Assembly (NCBI RefSeq): GCF_014692505.1 | Contig: NZ_JACNYK010000001.1 | Span: forward strand, 372,001-436,000 | Direction: 5' to 3' | DNA: 64,000 nucleotides | From: Sphingobacterium arenae | GTDB taxonomy: Bacteria; Bacteroidota; Bacteroidia; Sphingobacteriales; Sphingobacteriaceae | Position numbers and translations under genes: made by a program | Part shown: positions 44,701-53,163 of the stretch, one piece after another | Numbering within the stretch: the stretch's first letter is position 1 | Layout: each line of letters begins with the position of its first letter | Notes under the pieces: model-generated | What the model was told of the DNA's origin: nothing | Database searches by the model: none | Seen by the model: the letters and a program-made list of their open reading frames with translations, nothing else

Positions 44701-45135
44701 GGCTTGTGCCGGATTGGCACGCATCCCGGTTTCTAGCACCTTATTGTCTAAAGTGGAAACCGAAGCCGTTACTTTCGTACGCTTTACTGTACCATATCCC
44801 ATCACAACGACTTCCTCCAGGGAAGTATCGTCCACCTGTAAGGAAATTTGAAGCTTACTCAGGTTGTTTACCGTAACGTTTTTAGCTTGATAACCTACCG
44901 ACGTAAAAATCAGGATATTCCCAATGCTGGCCCGTATGGAAAAATTACCGTTTTCGTCGCTTACTGTCGCGACATTTTGCGTCGAGTTATGGACACTTAC
45001 ACCGGTTAGTGGGGCTTCGTCTTCCCCTTTCACCTGTCCGTTTAGCATAGACTGGGCAAAAAGGTTTCCTTGAATTAAGAGAAGGAAAATTAATAAGACG
45101 AGGCTTTTTGCAATTGTAAAATCTGTTCTTATCAT
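41752..45135 (-). CDS. SusC-family TonB-dependent receptor (sialic-acid PUL)
   Basis: A 1127-residue outer-membrane transporter. Signal peptide to about residue 28, carboxypeptidase-D-like domain about 30-105, plug with VVVMGYGTVKRTKV and VQKDAAATAIYGARASNGVI, then the barrel. It has no STN domain, unlike the SusC proteins of the two sigma/FecR loci here, and no sigma factor is adjacent. This fits control by the divergent GntR regulator. First gene of the nine-gene operon, with a recognisable promoter and operators upstream. Confidence 0.95.
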   Translation of the reverse strand: MIRTDFTIAKSLVLLIFLLLIQGNLFAQSMLNGQVKGEDEAPLTGVSVHNSTQNVATVSDENGNFSIRASIGNILIFTSVGYQAKNVTVNNLSKLQISLQVDDTSLEEVVVMGYGTVKRTKVTASVSTLDNKVLETGMRANPAQALAGTIPGVRVATGSGRPGAMPSIVLRGGTHFDGSGSPLILVDGQVRGSLSDINPEEIERIDVQKDAAATAIYGARASNGVIIITTKSGKNGRSSLDLKVNRGINYLNVPYDYLSSEDYIKWSRLGAVEAIKIGTLANNTLGNPGPRGTGNAYFAADGTTPLDGNYVNEGRWSLMRLTDQNRFLLDQGWKTMRDAVPTNTAGHYDPNGEYYDLIYEDFNYGNLAFRTPAPSQDYNLSFSGGNDKASYHSTLGLYDEQGLSLNTFYKRYNFAVNADYKIKDWITSESRVNWTRANWRDQSLTNGEANYWGRMLSAPPTLRSRSPITGDWILGRDASDGNPLVNIDKYIRRSQNDKFTLNQGLVVSFLPELTLRLKGILYYEEEYHESFNKDFRTGFLSTTNPDAGWNRQRSSSASFWRRINQTYNAVLNYDKSFGQHNINALAGAEFYDAYYRSLGASGALAPTDDFMALGLTTNTSKDPTRGASSSHSNDRIISQFARANYDFDDKYLASFTFRQDGISRLHRDNRWGFFPAASIGWVATQEDFLRDSAPWLNFLKLRASWGKNGNIGIGTNDPIGIYQVQGGYGVTEPYDQTRGFLFSDPTLPELTWEKTNTTEVGADIGLLNNRLNLSVAYYNRITSDKLAYIALPTSAGIASIRTNNGTMRNRGVEFEAGYRILQNDDFTWSVNANAAYVRNKILTLPFNGNERNRQGGTQVYDPASGSLIWVEGLQEGMEWGEIYGFRMTGIIRNEEDLANYNVRDDAAGETYSIGGSAGRRVASQRVIDEQGLSGYLPTQLGDAMWDDINGDGVINQDDRVKLGNTLPRWTGGFNTTFGYKGFSLFTRLDFALGHIQMDRQNAWSLGYMQGEFNAGDIVKDTWTPENPNAKYPRYVWADQLNMKNFDRPSNLFYVNSNYLAFREVSLSYSVPKEWISRAKIAGLTLTATGQNLGYISNKLNSLPERTGFQNSAYTIPTMLIFGGKITF

Positions 45136-45156
45136 AATTTTGTTTTTAAAATTGAC

Positions 45157-45203
45157 TTATGTTATACATAATCAGAAGCAAATGTATGACATAATGTTTT
45201 ACA
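45157..45203. promoter_or_regulatory. Three GTnnnAC operator sites between nan operon and gntR
   Basis: Site 1, TTATGTTATACATAA (45157-45171), has six-base arms. Site 2, ATGTATGACAT (45182-45192), has four-base arms. Site 3, TGTTTTACA (45195-45203), has three-base arms. All share the GT-N3-AC core expected for FadR-subfamily GntR proteins. Site 2 overlaps the -7 box, site 3 the promoter spacer and site 1 the likely transcription start, a layout for repression. Confidence 0.75.
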
Positions 45204-45210
45204 AATCAAA
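45179..45210 (-). promoter_or_regulatory. Promoter of the sialic-acid operon
   Basis: On the - strand, -33 TTTG (45207-45210) and -7 TACATTTG (45179-45186) are 20 bases apart, matching the Bacteroidota consensus. Transcription would start near 45172, giving a leader of about 37 bases before susC. Confidence 0.72.
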
Positions 45211-45264
45211 ATTTTTTTGATATTATTGTCGTAGAAAAAATATTTATATATAAGAGAAAGTAGC

Positions 45265-45981
45265 ATGGCCGATATAGATGATTCCGTGGAAAAACTAGGA
45301 GGGATAGATACCTCCAGCTTAGTCGATAAGGTAGAAGAACGGATTATCTACTTTATCCAAAAGAAAAAGCTGAAAGTAGGCGATGTGTTGCCCAAAGAGC
45401 TTGACCTTGCAGAAAGCTTCGGCGTGAGTCGCACGGTGATACGTGAAGCGCTATTACGCTTGAAGACCATTGGCCTTATTGAATCGAAAAAACATAAGGG
45501 AGCTGTATTAAAGAACCCGGATGTATTAGGATCGCTGCGTAAAGTCTTCCATCCTTCGATTTTGGATACCGAGACATTAAAAGATATATTTGAGATGCGC
45601 TTAGCTTTAGAGGTGGGGATGGCCGATTTTATTGTGAGCAAGGTTACGGACGAGGACATCCGAGAATTGGAAGAAATTGCCGAAGTCGTCGTTTCTGGCG
45701 ACACTGCTCACCCGTGGCAGGTTGACGATGAGATTGAGTTTCACGGGCGACTATATAAAATATCTGACAATAAAATCCTGATGGAGTTGCAGGAGTTATT
45801 GTTTCCTATTTTTCAATATGTACACCATAGTGGCTTGTTGGAAAGGCCCATTGTTGCCGGTGATTTCGTGTCTCATAAAGAATTGGTACAAGTTCTTAAA
45901 AATAGAGATGCTGATGCATATCGCGTAGCGATCCGACAGCACTTGAACAATCATTTTGCTCGTATTCTTGATGTATTATAG
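45265..45981 (+). CDS. GntR-family (FadR subfamily) transcriptional regulator
   Basis: A 238-residue regulator. The winged helix-turn-helix (about 18-88) includes LDLAESFGVSRTVIREALLRLKTIGLIESKKHKGAVL. The C-terminal FCD ligand-binding domain (about 95-230) has metal-ligand candidates in DEIEFHGRLY, SHKELV and RQHLNNHF. It is divergent from the sialic-acid operon with 129 bases between. By analogy with NanR of enterobacteria, also FadR-subfamily, it probably represses the operon and responds to sialic acid or ManNAc. Confidence 0.9.
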   Translation: MADIDDSVEKLGGIDTSSLVDKVEERIIYFIQKKKLKVGDVLPKELDLAESFGVSRTVIREALLRLKTIGLIESKKHKGAVLKNPDVLGSLRKVFHPSILDTETLKDIFEMRLALEVGMADFIVSKVTDEDIRELEEIAEVVVSGDTAHPWQVDDEIEFHGRLYKISDNKILMELQELLFPIFQYVHHSGLLERPIVAGDFVSHKELVQVLKNRDADAYRVAIRQHLNNHFARILDVL

Positions 45982-46014
45982 TGGATACGATCTTTTAATT
46001 TTCTTTCATAGTCC

Positions 46015-46452
46015 CTAGGTATCTAGGGACAGATGCTTTTCCTTATTGATAAGTTGGGCTACACTTGTATCGTTCAAAATTTGTAACATCGCGTTTCGTA
46101 CCTCAACAAAGGTGTCCCGAATCCCACAGGCATGCTCTTCCACACATTCTTCGCACGAACGGTAAAAATTAAGGCTGACACAGGGTAATAGGGCAATCGG
46201 TCCGTCAATTAACCGCATAACCTGGGAAAGATAAATGTCTTCCGGGGCTTTGTTTAAGCTGTAACCTCCGCCGGCGCCTTTTTTAGAGTACAATATGCCT
46301 GCATTACGCATTTCGAGAAGAATTTGTTCCAAGAATTTTTTCGGAATACGCTCCTCTTCAGCAATCTTTATAATCTGCATGGGTTCTTTTCCGTAGTTAC
46401 GTCCCAACACCATAAGCGCCTTGATGGCGTATTTTGTTTTCTTAGAAAGCAT
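46015..46452 (-). CDS. Rrf2-family transcriptional regulator
   Basis: A 145-residue winged-helix regulator. MLSKKTKYAIKALMVLGRNY and ILLEMRNAGILYSKKGAGGGYSLNK are the Rrf2 signature. Four cysteines at 91, 100, 103 and 109 could bind an iron-sulfur cluster as in IscR/NsrR, though spacing differs. Targets are unknown. It has its own -7 element, separating it from the phosphatase gene behind it. Confidence 0.92.
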   Translation of the reverse strand: MLSKKTKYAIKALMVLGRNYGKEPMQIIKIAEEERIPKKFLEQILLEMRNAGILYSKKGAGGGYSLNKAPEDIYLSQVMRLIDGPIALLPCVSLNFYRSCEECVEEHACGIRDTFVEVRNAMLQILNDTSVAQLINKEKHLSLDT

Positions 46453-46483
46453 ACGTTCCCTTTTTATGGATCAATAATAACCG

Positions 46484-46491
46484 CAAAGATA
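46484..46491 (-). promoter_or_regulatory. -7 promoter element TATCTTTG of rrf2-family gene
   Basis: On the - strand TATCTTTG matches the consensus and lies 31 bases before the ATG at 46452. No -33 match found at normal spacing. Confidence 0.6.
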
Positions 46492-46515
46492 CGCAAAAAA
46501 TAATATGCCCTCACG

Positions 46516-48153
46516 TTATTGCCCCAACACCTCAATAATAGGCTTTCCGATGTTGCCGTTCGGTTCCATGATATGCAGTAGCGAAGCAAGTGTCGGAGCG
46601 ATATCGACAACATGTACTTCTTTATTACTTACGCCGTGCTTTATACCCCAACCCATGAATATCAACGGAATGTGTGAATCATAGGGCGACCAAACACCAT
46701 GAGTGGTTCCTGGACTGCGTGGTGTGCCCGCATACCATTGAGGGTCTGCAATAATTTGGATGGCCCCACTGTGCCGACGGTTATATCCATTGATGATTTT
46801 TTCCCGAAGCGGGGCAGGTATAAACATATTTTGATTCCCTTCCATATCAATGACATACGTTATGCCTTCTTCCTTCTTAAGCGAATTGATAATTGTTTCC
46901 TTTACATCGTTAAGGTTGAGCTGGAGGGAATCGATAAGTGCGTAATTTAGATGCACCTGATAGTTCATCAAGCTTCGCACGATGTTTTCACTGCCGAATT
47001 TTTCCTGTAACTCGCTATTCAGATTACGCTGAATCTGTCTGGTAAATAAATAGCCGCCATTTCCTTTATGATCCGTGTAGTACATAGGATTATAGGAAGC
47101 AGCATGGTCTGCGGTAAGAAAAAAAGTATAGTTACCCTTGCCAACATGTTTATCGAGGTACGCTAAAAAATCCGCAATGTCTTGGTCAAGTCGTAGATAG
47201 GTGTCCTCAATCTCTACAGCTGATAACGAGTAACGGTGACCGACATAGTCTGTTGCCGATAAGCTCACGCATAAAAAGTCTGTCTGACCTGTTGGATTAC
47301 TCCCCAGGCGTTCCTTTTCCAGTGCTGCTTTGGCGAAATCTAATGTCAGTGTATTTCCTTGGGGGGTTGTTTTAATAAGTTCATATCCCACGTCTTTCAT
47401 CAATTCGGACGTTTTCCGAGGGAGTGTGGGATTCTCTTCACCTGGCCACTTACCTTCGTAAGGTGTGTTATCTGCCGTACTGTTTGTATATGTTTCGATT
47501 GGATATAGTGTGTTCCAGTCTTGTTTTAGGTATTTGTCCGCCAGTTTCTGCTTGTTAAAATCTTCCACCCAATGCGGCAACTTTTCCATATAAAATGTAC
47601 TGGAAATCCAGTTTCCCGACTTTCCTTCCAACCAGTAGGCTGCGTCTGCAAGGTGGCCTGCTGGCAAGATACCGCCCCTGTCTTTCATAGAGATGCCGAT
47701 AACCTTAGATTGAAAATTGGTCGCCAGTTTCAGTTGATCGGTGATTGTGGAGGACAATAAATTTCTAGGTGATTGTTGACCTTCCTTTTCCTGTGTTCCG
47801 ACTCCTTGTACGTTATCATCTTGTGTGCAATACATGGATTGCCCCGTCGCTTGAATGATCCAATCATTCCCTGCAATTCCATGGATAGAAGGAACAGAAC
47901 CTGTGTAGACTGAAGTATGGCCAATAGCCGTTACTGTAGGGACATAGTTAAGCAAGGTATTTTCACACGAAAATCCGTCATTTAGCATACGCTTGAAACC
48001 ATTGTCACCATATCTGTCCGCAAATCGGTAAAGATAATCCCACCGCATTTGGTCTACCATCAATCCGACCACTAGTTTTGGGCGAGCAGGCTGTGCATGT
48101 CCTTGGATAGCTATAGTTACGATGAAAAGACCTGCAAAGAAAAATTTCCACAT
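46516..48153 (-). CDS. PafA-like secreted alkaline phosphatase/phosphodiesterase
   Basis: A 545-residue secreted enzyme with a signal peptide (about 1-20). Metal ligands and nucleophile region include VVGLMVDQMRWDYL, NYVPTVTAIGHT (the threonine nucleophile lies in PTVTA, residues 72-76), LSATDYVGHRYS, LTADHAA and the late GTTHG. This matches PafA of Elizabethkingia, a phosphate-independent broad phosphomonoesterase of Bacteroidota. It starts 11 bases after uvrA and is probably co-transcribed with it. Confidence 0.9.
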   Translation of the reverse strand: MWKFFFAGLFIVTIAIQGHAQPARPKLVVGLMVDQMRWDYLYRFADRYGDNGFKRMLNDGFSCENTLLNYVPTVTAIGHTSVYTGSVPSIHGIAGNDWIIQATGQSMYCTQDDNVQGVGTQEKEGQQSPRNLLSSTITDQLKLATNFQSKVIGISMKDRGGILPAGHLADAAYWLEGKSGNWISSTFYMEKLPHWVEDFNKQKLADKYLKQDWNTLYPIETYTNSTADNTPYEGKWPGEENPTLPRKTSELMKDVGYELIKTTPQGNTLTLDFAKAALEKERLGSNPTGQTDFLCVSLSATDYVGHRYSLSAVEIEDTYLRLDQDIADFLAYLDKHVGKGNYTFFLTADHAASYNPMYYTDHKGNGGYLFTRQIQRNLNSELQEKFGSENIVRSLMNYQVHLNYALIDSLQLNLNDVKETIINSLKKEEGITYVIDMEGNQNMFIPAPLREKIINGYNRRHSGAIQIIADPQWYAGTPRSPGTTHGVWSPYDSHIPLIFMGWGIKHGVSNKEVHVVDIAPTLASLLHIMEPNGNIGKPIIEVLGQ

Positions 48154-48164
48154 AATCGTTTAGT

Positions 48165-50981
48165 TTACTGAGAAAGAGTCGATAAAGGTAGATGATTTTT
48201 TAGATACTTCCCAGTATAAGATTCGTTACATTCAACAAGATCCTCCGGTGTACCTTCAAAAACAACCTCTCCGCCTTTATTTCCGCCTTCTGCTCCGATA
48301 TCGATAACCCAATCGGCCATTTTTATCATCTCCATATTGTGTTCAATGACCAAAATACTGTTGCCTAGTGCAATCAGTGCATCAAACGATTTAAGAAGTT
48401 TGTGGATATCGTGGAAATGCAAACCGGTTGTCGGTTCGTCGAAAATGAAAAGTGTCTTTTTGCTGTTGTTCCCTTTGATTAAAAAAGAAGCGAGCTTGAT
48501 ACGTTGCGCTTCACCGCCCGACAACGTACTCGATGGCTGGCCAAGTTTCACGTAACCCAATCCTACGTCCTGTAAAGGTTTGATTTTCCCAATAACTTTA
48601 GGTATGTCGCTAAAGAATTCCATGGCTTCATCTACACTGAGGTCTAAGACGTCAGCTACTGATTTACCTTTATATTCCACATCGAGCACATGTTGCTTGA
48701 ATCGCTTACCGCTACAAGCTTCGCAAGGGAGTACGATGTCTGCCATGAATTGCATCTCGATCTTGACCTCGCCATCCCCTTGGCAAACGTCACAGCGACC
48801 ACCCTCGACATTGAAAGAGAAAGCCGATGGCTTCAGTCCTGCTGCCTTGGCTGCGGGCAAGTTAGCGTAAACTGACCGTACTTCATCCCAACCTTTGACA
48901 TACGTTACGGGGTTGGAACGGGAGGACCTGCCGATCGGGTTCTGATCGATCATCTCGATTTGTTCGATGCTGGTTATATCGCCTTCCAGGGCATCGAATA
49001 TACCGGTTTGCTCTCCGCTGTAATTACCGATGGCTTTTTGCAAGGCTGGGTATAGAATACGTTTGATAAGGGAGGTTTTCCCCGACCCCGATACACCGGT
49101 TACGACGGTAAATACGTTTAACGGAAAGGTGACGTTAATTCCTTTTAAATTGTTTTCCCGAGCCCCTTTTACGATAAGGGAATCACGCCACTTGCGTCGT
49201 GTTTTAGGTGTGGGGATGCTCAATTGGCCATTTAGGTACTTTCCTGTTAGGCTGTCTTTATCTTGGAGAATTTCCGGATAAGTTCCGGCGAAAACCAGTT
49301 GACCACCATTTATTCCAGCTTCGGGGCCAATGTCGACAAGGTAATCCGCGGCTTCCATCATTTCTTGCTCGTGTTCTACGACAATCACCGTATTGCCTAC
49401 ATCGCGCAACGATTTCAGTACGCCGATTAACCGCTGGGTGTCGCGCGGGTGCAGCCCGATACTAGGCTCGTCTAAGACGTAGATAGAGCCCACTAACGAA
49501 CTGCCCAAGGATGTCGCTAAATTGATACGTTGCGATTCGCCACCCGAAAGTGTATTGCTTAAACGGTTTAAAGTAAGATAACTTAATCCCACATCACACA
49601 AAAATTGAAGCCGGTTGGTGATCTCGGCGAGCAATCTCTTCGCAATGAGCTGTTCGTGTTCCGTTAACTTAAGCTCTTTAAAGAATTGCAGGGCCTCTTC
49701 TAACGGTAACAAAACAATATCCGTAATCGATCGTCCGGCAATCTTAACATAGGTGGCGTCCTTGCGCAAACGCGATCCCTTACAGTCGGGACAATCCGTT
49801 TTTCCACGATAACGTGATAACATAACCCGGTATTGTATTTTATAAGTCTGCTGTTCCAGCTCTTCAAAAAACTGGTTCAATCCACCGAAATATTTATTTC
49901 CCGTCCATAATAGCTCTTGTTGAGCTGATGTAAGGTCACTATAGGAACGATGTATAGGGAAGTCAAATTTGAGGGCATTACGCACCAGACGATTTAGCCA
50001 TTCGCCCATTTTTTCTCCACGCCACGGTGCAATCGCGCCATCATAGACAGAGCGGCTTTTATCGGGAATAACTAAATCGGCGTCTATGCCGATGACTTTA
50101 CCATACCCCTCACAACGTTTGCATGCACCATAAGGATTGTTGAAACTAAAGAAGTTCGGTGTAGGTTCTTCGAATAGGATGCCGTCCAGTTCGAATTTAT
50201 CGGAATAATGTTTTCTAACACCATCGATGTCGACATAACATTCGCCTTTCCCTTCAAAAAAAGCGGTCTGAAGCGAATCTGCAAGGCGACTATTTGTTTC
50301 ATCTTGTTTATCTAGCCGAATACGGTCTACTACAATCTGGATTTCTCCCGTTTTGAAATCTTCATTTGGTATACGCGTGTCTCCGATAACAGCTTCTATC
50401 TTCTGTATCTTGTCCTGAAAAAGCACCCGAACGAATCCTTTTTGAAGGAGTAACGATAACTCTTCTTTTAACTTTCGTTGATTGATCGGTATGAGTTCAG
50501 CAAAGATAGTAATGGTTGTGTCTTCCGGATAGGTCATCAATTCATCGATAATAGACGATATCGTGTCTCTCGTGACCTGTTTCCCCGATATGGGGGAAAA
50601 GGTCTTGCCAATCCGTGCATAAAGAAGTTTAAGATAATCATATATTTCGGTAGAGGTACCCACGGTAGAGCGTGGATTGGACGTGATCACTCTTTGTTCG
50701 ATCGCAATCGCCGGGGCGATTCCTCTTATATAGTCCACTTCCGGTTTATGCATCCGCCCCATAAACTGTCGGGCATAGGAAGATAGGCTTTCTACATAAC
50801 GTCGTTGTCCTTCAGCGTAGAGGGTATCAAAAGCAAGGGAAGATTTTCCTGAACCCGACATTCCCGTAATCACAACGAGTTTATTTTTAGGGATATCGAC
50901 ATCGATGTTTTTCAGATTGTTGACCCGCGCACCAGCAATTTGGATAAACGACTTCGCGTTTTGTTCCGATTTTTTTGACAT
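48165..50981 (-). CDS. uvrA: Excinuclease ABC subunit A
   Basis: A 938-residue DNA-damage recognition ATPase of nucleotide excision repair. First Walker [10 protein letters not shown] near residue 40, zinc-binding CKRCEGYG and CPDCKGSR pairs, ABC signature LSGGESQR, second Walker [18 protein letters not shown] zinc module and second LSGGEAQRI with DEPTTGLH. Length and order are those of canonical UvrA, not the short UvrA2 class. ATG 50981 is chosen over 50990 because the -7 element at 50988-50995 covers the longer start. Confidence 0.97.
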   Translation of the reverse strand: MSKKSEQNAKSFIQIAGARVNNLKNIDVDIPKNKLVVITGMSGSGKSSLAFDTLYAEGQRRYVESLSSYARQFMGRMHKPEVDYIRGIAPAIAIEQRVITSNPRSTVGTSTEIYDYLKLLYARIGKTFSPISGKQVTRDTISSIIDELMTYPEDTTITIFAELIPINQRKLKEELSLLLQKGFVRVLFQDKIQKIEAVIGDTRIPNEDFKTGEIQIVVDRIRLDKQDETNSRLADSLQTAFFEGKGECYVDIDGVRKHYSDKFELDGILFEEPTPNFFSFNNPYGACKRCEGYGKVIGIDADLVIPDKSRSVYDGAIAPWRGEKMGEWLNRLVRNALKFDFPIHRSYSDLTSAQQELLWTGNKYFGGLNQFFEELEQQTYKIQYRVMLSRYRGKTDCPDCKGSRLRKDATYVKIAGRSITDIVLLPLEEALQFFKELKLTEHEQLIAKRLLAEITNRLQFLCDVGLSYLTLNRLSNTLSGGESQRINLATSLGSSLVGSIYVLDEPSIGLHPRDTQRLIGVLKSLRDVGNTVIVVEHEQEMMEAADYLVDIGPEAGINGGQLVFAGTYPEILQDKDSLTGKYLNGQLSIPTPKTRRKWRDSLIVKGARENNLKGINVTFPLNVFTVVTGVSGSGKTSLIKRILYPALQKAIGNYSGEQTGIFDALEGDITSIEQIEMIDQNPIGRSSRSNPVTYVKGWDEVRSVYANLPAAKAAGLKPSAFSFNVEGGRCDVCQGDGEVKIEMQFMADIVLPCEACSGKRFKQHVLDVEYKGKSVADVLDLSVDEAMEFFSDIPKVIGKIKPLQDVGLGYVKLGQPSSTLSGGEAQRIKLASFLIKGNNSKKTLFIFDEPTTGLHFHDIHKLLKSFDALIALGNSILVIEHNMEMIKMADWVIDIGAEGGNKGGEVVFEGTPEDLVECNESYTGKYLKNHLPLSTLSQ

Positions 50982-50987
50982 AACCCA

Positions 50988-50995
50988 CAAAGGTA
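50988..50995 (-). promoter_or_regulatory. -7 promoter element TACCTTTG of uvrA
   Basis: On the - strand TACCTTTG fits TAnnTTTG and lies six bases before ATG 50981, so the mRNA would have almost no leader. It decides the uvrA start. Confidence 0.6.
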
Positions 50996-51202
50996 AGGAT
51001 TTTGTCTGAATTGCCTGGCCTAGGTACTGGAAATAAGGAAATCATAGTCATATATTAATTTATAAAAGCAGGATAGTACAGGACAGTTGTTGGTTTACAT
51101 TTTGATATTTTTGAATGGCTAGTTGTATCAGGCAATATAGATTCATTGTCACGGTACATTTTATGATATAAACCTGCAGGAATACGATGCAATCTTTTGG
51201 TA

Positions 51203-51787
51203 ATGGCCCAAATTGTAAATACGATATCGGACGTTGAATTTGCGGATTTCAAGATCGGAGACCATAAGGCCTTCCGCAAAGTTTTTGATGCTTATCACAA
51301 ATCAATTTATAACTACGCCTATAAGTTTAGTAAAAATCATGAGGAAGCGGAAGAACTCGTCCAGGAGGTGTTTGTTTCCCTGTTTCTAAACCGTGACAAA
51401 ATAGAAAATTCCGAGAGCCTTTATCCTTATTTATTTGTCATCACGAAACGGATAACGATTTCCATTTTCAGAAAAAAGGTGGTGAAATCCAAATTTGACC
51501 ATCATTTGAAGTGTAGCTGGAAAGAAGACTGTAAAAGCACAGAACACACGCTAGATACGATTGAGTTAAACAACGTGTGGACGAGTGCCATTGAGCGTCT
51601 CCCTGAAAGGCAGCGGGAAGTCTATGAGCTAAATAAAATCAATGGGTTATCTTACGAGGAGATTGCGGAAAAGATTGGCGTGTCTAAGTATACCGTTAAA
51701 AACCAATTGATTACGGCGTCAAAGACAGTAAAGTTAATCGTGAGAAATATTTATCTCCTGCTTTTTTTATTAAAAATTTTATTTTGA
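51203..51787 (+). CDS. ECF RNA polymerase sigma factor (PUL3)
   Basis: A 194-residue ECF sigma factor with region 2 at about 18-85 (FDAYHKSIYNYAYKFSKNHEEAEELVQEVF) and region 4 at about 130-180 (LPERQREVYELNKINGLSYEEIAEKIGVSKYTVKNQ). ATG 51203 is preferred to the TTG at 51197. A possible -7 TATTTTTG lies at 51106-51113. It heads the FecR/SusC/SusD locus that ends with a rhamnosidase. Confidence 0.93.
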   Translation: MAQIVNTISDVEFADFKIGDHKAFRKVFDAYHKSIYNYAYKFSKNHEEAEELVQEVFVSLFLNRDKIENSESLYPYLFVITKRITISIFRKKVVKSKFDHHLKCSWKEDCKSTEHTLDTIELNNVWTSAIERLPERQREVYELNKINGLSYEEIAEKIGVSKYTVKNQLITASKTVKLIVRNIYLLLFLLKILF

Positions 51788-51842
51788 TGTAGTCCTTTTT
51801 TCTTGCTAACTCGTTTATATAGGTAACCAGTCATTATAAACG

Positions 51843-53039
51843 TTGGAAAAAGGACAACTCATTCATCTCCTACAGCAGTATATGGACAATTCCATATCTG
51901 CCGATAATCTTATTTTGCTCAAAAACATTTTAGAGCAGAAAACAGATGAAGATCTCCTATGGATCTGGGATATCCTCATGGAATCGTCGCCGGACACAAA
52001 AGGATATGTTCCGGATGCTGAACATTTATTCCAACGGATTATTTTGGATGAGCGGCTTCAGTCGAATTTTTCGAAAGGCACCAAAAAGATTAAAATAATT
52101 AGACGTTTAGTCACGCTAGTGGCTGCGGCATGTATACTTGTGTTTCTAAAATTTACAATAGATTTTATAAATAGGCCAGACCCAACGGAGGCAAAGCTCA
52201 GCGCTGCAGATACAATTTCGACTATTAAGCCGGGAGGAAATAAAGCCCGGATTGTTTTGGCCGATGGAACTCAATTAGACTTGGAAGCGTTGAAAAATGA
52301 TACGATAATCCAGTTGGAGGGCTATTCGGTACATAAGACAGCAGATGGATCTATTACTTACTTAGTAACTGGTGAACAAAGGGTGAAAGGCAGCCTATAT
52401 AACACCATTATTACCCCAAGGGGTGGAGAGTATAATTTAACGCTATCGGATGGGACAAAAGTAGCGATGAACGCTTCTTCCACACTTCGTTATCCGATCA
52501 ATTTTCGGGAAGATATCCGTCGTGTTGAATTGAAAGGAGAGGCATATTTCGATGTGAGTAAACAATATAGGGATGATAAACGGATCCCCTTCATAGTGGA
52601 AACAGATCAGCAAACGCTAGAAGTATTAGGCACTTCTTTTAACGTGAACAGCTATGGTAAGACGATTGAAACAACGTTGGTAGAAGGGTCTGTAAAGATC
52701 TCTTTTGACAACGGACAAAGTCATGTTCTAGTGCCTAATCAACAAGCAGTTTATAGACGAGAATCAAAAAGCACGGCTATTACTACCGTGGACCCGTTTT
52801 ACGTCACCGCCTGGAAAAATGGATCGTTTGCATTCGAAGACGCCTCGATCAATGAGGTTATGGAAAGTGTTGCCAGATGGTATGATGTGGATGTCGTGTT
52901 GAAAGATGATTTAAAAGATAAGCAGTTTTCGGGTATGATCTCCAGGTTTGAGGATATTGATAAATTGTTGAAAACGGTCGAGTTAACAGGAGCGGTAAGA
53001 TTCGAAGTCAATGGAAGGAGGATTTTGGTTATGAAATAA
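51843..53039 (+). CDS. FecR-family anti-sigma factor (PUL3)
   Basis: A 398-residue anti-sigma factor. Cytoplasmic part about 1-84, one membrane helix about 86-105 (KIIRRLVTLVAAACILVFLKF), periplasmic FecR domain starting near YNTIITPRGGEYNLTLSDG and a DUF4974-type C-terminal domain. The start is TTG 51843 (MEKGQLIHLLQQYMDN); no ATG lies near it. It resembles the PUL1 FecR in layout but the N-terminal sigma-binding part is quite different, as expected for separate cognate pairs. Confidence 0.92.
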   Translation: MEKGQLIHLLQQYMDNSISADNLILLKNILEQKTDEDLLWIWDILMESSPDTKGYVPDAEHLFQRIILDERLQSNFSKGTKKIKIIRRLVTLVAAACILVFLKFTIDFINRPDPTEAKLSAADTISTIKPGGNKARIVLADGTQLDLEALKNDTIIQLEGYSVHKTADGSITYLVTGEQRVKGSLYNTIITPRGGEYNLTLSDGTKVAMNASSTLRYPINFREDIRRVELKGEAYFDVSKQYRDDKRIPFIVETDQQTLEVLGTSFNVNSYGKTIETTLVEGSVKISFDNGQSHVLVPNQQAVYRRESKSTAITTVDPFYVTAWKNGSFAFEDASINEVMESVARWYDVDVVLKDDLKDKQFSGMISRFEDIDKLLKTVELTGAVRFEVNGRRILVMK

Positions 53040-53065
53040 AAATCAGAAAATTGGAATAACATAAC

Positions 53066-53094
53066 AATCAGGAGCGTTGCGACCGCCCCTGATT
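53066..53094 (+). promoter_or_regulatory. fecR-susC intergenic hairpin, PUL3 copy
   Basis: Arms AATCAGG (53066-53072) and CCTGATT (53088-53094), an A-C mismatch (53073/53087), inner stem GCG/CGC and the seven-base loop TTGCGAC. A second hairpin CAAGTCC-TAC-GGGCTTG follows at 53098-53114. Same design as 3892-3922 with compensatory stem changes. Confidence 0.7.
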
Positions 53095-53163
53095 AACCAA
53101 GTCCTACGGGCTTGTCGATTGATGTCTTAGCATATAACAGTAAACAACCAATCTTAAATACAA

